In this document: positions 6,461-6,461 of the stretch, one piece after another
Layout: every line of letters begins with the position of its first letter
Numbering within the stretch: position 1 is the stretch's first letter
DNA from: JAJOKI01 sp964412405
GTDB taxonomy: Archaea; Halobacteriota; UBA148; JAJOKI01
Assembly: GCA_964412405.1 (NCBI GenBank)
Contig: CAYPOB010000044.1
Coordinates: 1 to 6,461, forward strand
DNA: 6,461 nucleotides
Reading direction: 5' to 3'
Made by a program: the position numbers and the translations under genes
Notes under the pieces: generated by a model
The model's database searches: none
Told to the model about the DNA's origin: nothing
The model's input: the letters and a program-made list of their open reading frames with translations, nothing else

Positions 6461-6461
6461 T

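Noticed and set aside
1..6461. Mobile elements, CRISPR arrays, tRNA or rRNA genes, riboswitches
   Set aside because: Nearly every base belongs to a recognised gene; no terminal inverted repeats, transposase, spaced repeats or RNA gene signatures were seen.

Overview
The window holds ordinary chromosomal metabolic genes packed almost without gaps. It most likely comes from a euryarchaeon. The clearest marker is a CDP-archaeol synthase (CarS), an enzyme of archaeal ether-lipid synthesis. The PurD has the archaeal-style glycine-rich loop (KPAGLTGGKGVKV), ribosome binding sites of the GGAG and GGTGA type precede most genes, and the only promoter-like element is an archaeal-type TATA box. Base composition is close to half GC by eye. 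A folate-type one-carbon set (glyA, folD, purN) beside carS suggests a Methanosarcina-like or related lineage (Methanosarcinales, ANME or Syntrophoarchaeia relatives), but the genus cannot be fixed from this sequence.

Left half, minus strand, read from about 3250 down to the left edge: carS, pyrE, purD and argF form one tight operon. The carS stop lies 3 bases before the pyrE start, pyrE and purD share ATGA, and purD and argF share TGATG. ArgF is cut by the left edge and lacks roughly its last 10-15 residues and its stop. Its frame is open to the edge, so it is easily missed by callers that require a stop.

Centre (about 3250-3348): a short divergent control region containing a perfectly symmetrical ATTTAAAT that lies about 44 bases from the likely start on each side. 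It may serve as a TATA box for both operons.

Right half, plus strand: glyA, folD and purN form a second operon. folD appears to begin at a TTG with a good ribosome binding site, and folD and purN share ATGA. At the right end fxsA, a small membrane protein gene, runs in the opposite direction and overlaps the end of purN by 38 bases.

The two operons fit together. GlyA splits serine into glycine and methylene-tetrahydrofolate. FolD turns the latter into 10-formyl-tetrahydrofolate. PurD joins glycine to phosphoribosylamine, and PurN formylates the product. Both halves of serine can therefore enter the purine ring through enzymes encoded on either side of one promoter region. PyrE serves pyrimidine synthesis, whose end product CTP is the substrate of CarS, and ArgF uses carbamoyl phosphate, which is shared with pyrimidine synthesis. 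I saw no mobile element, CRISPR array, RNA gene, defence system or clearly novel protein family. The notable points are gene order, start sites and control.
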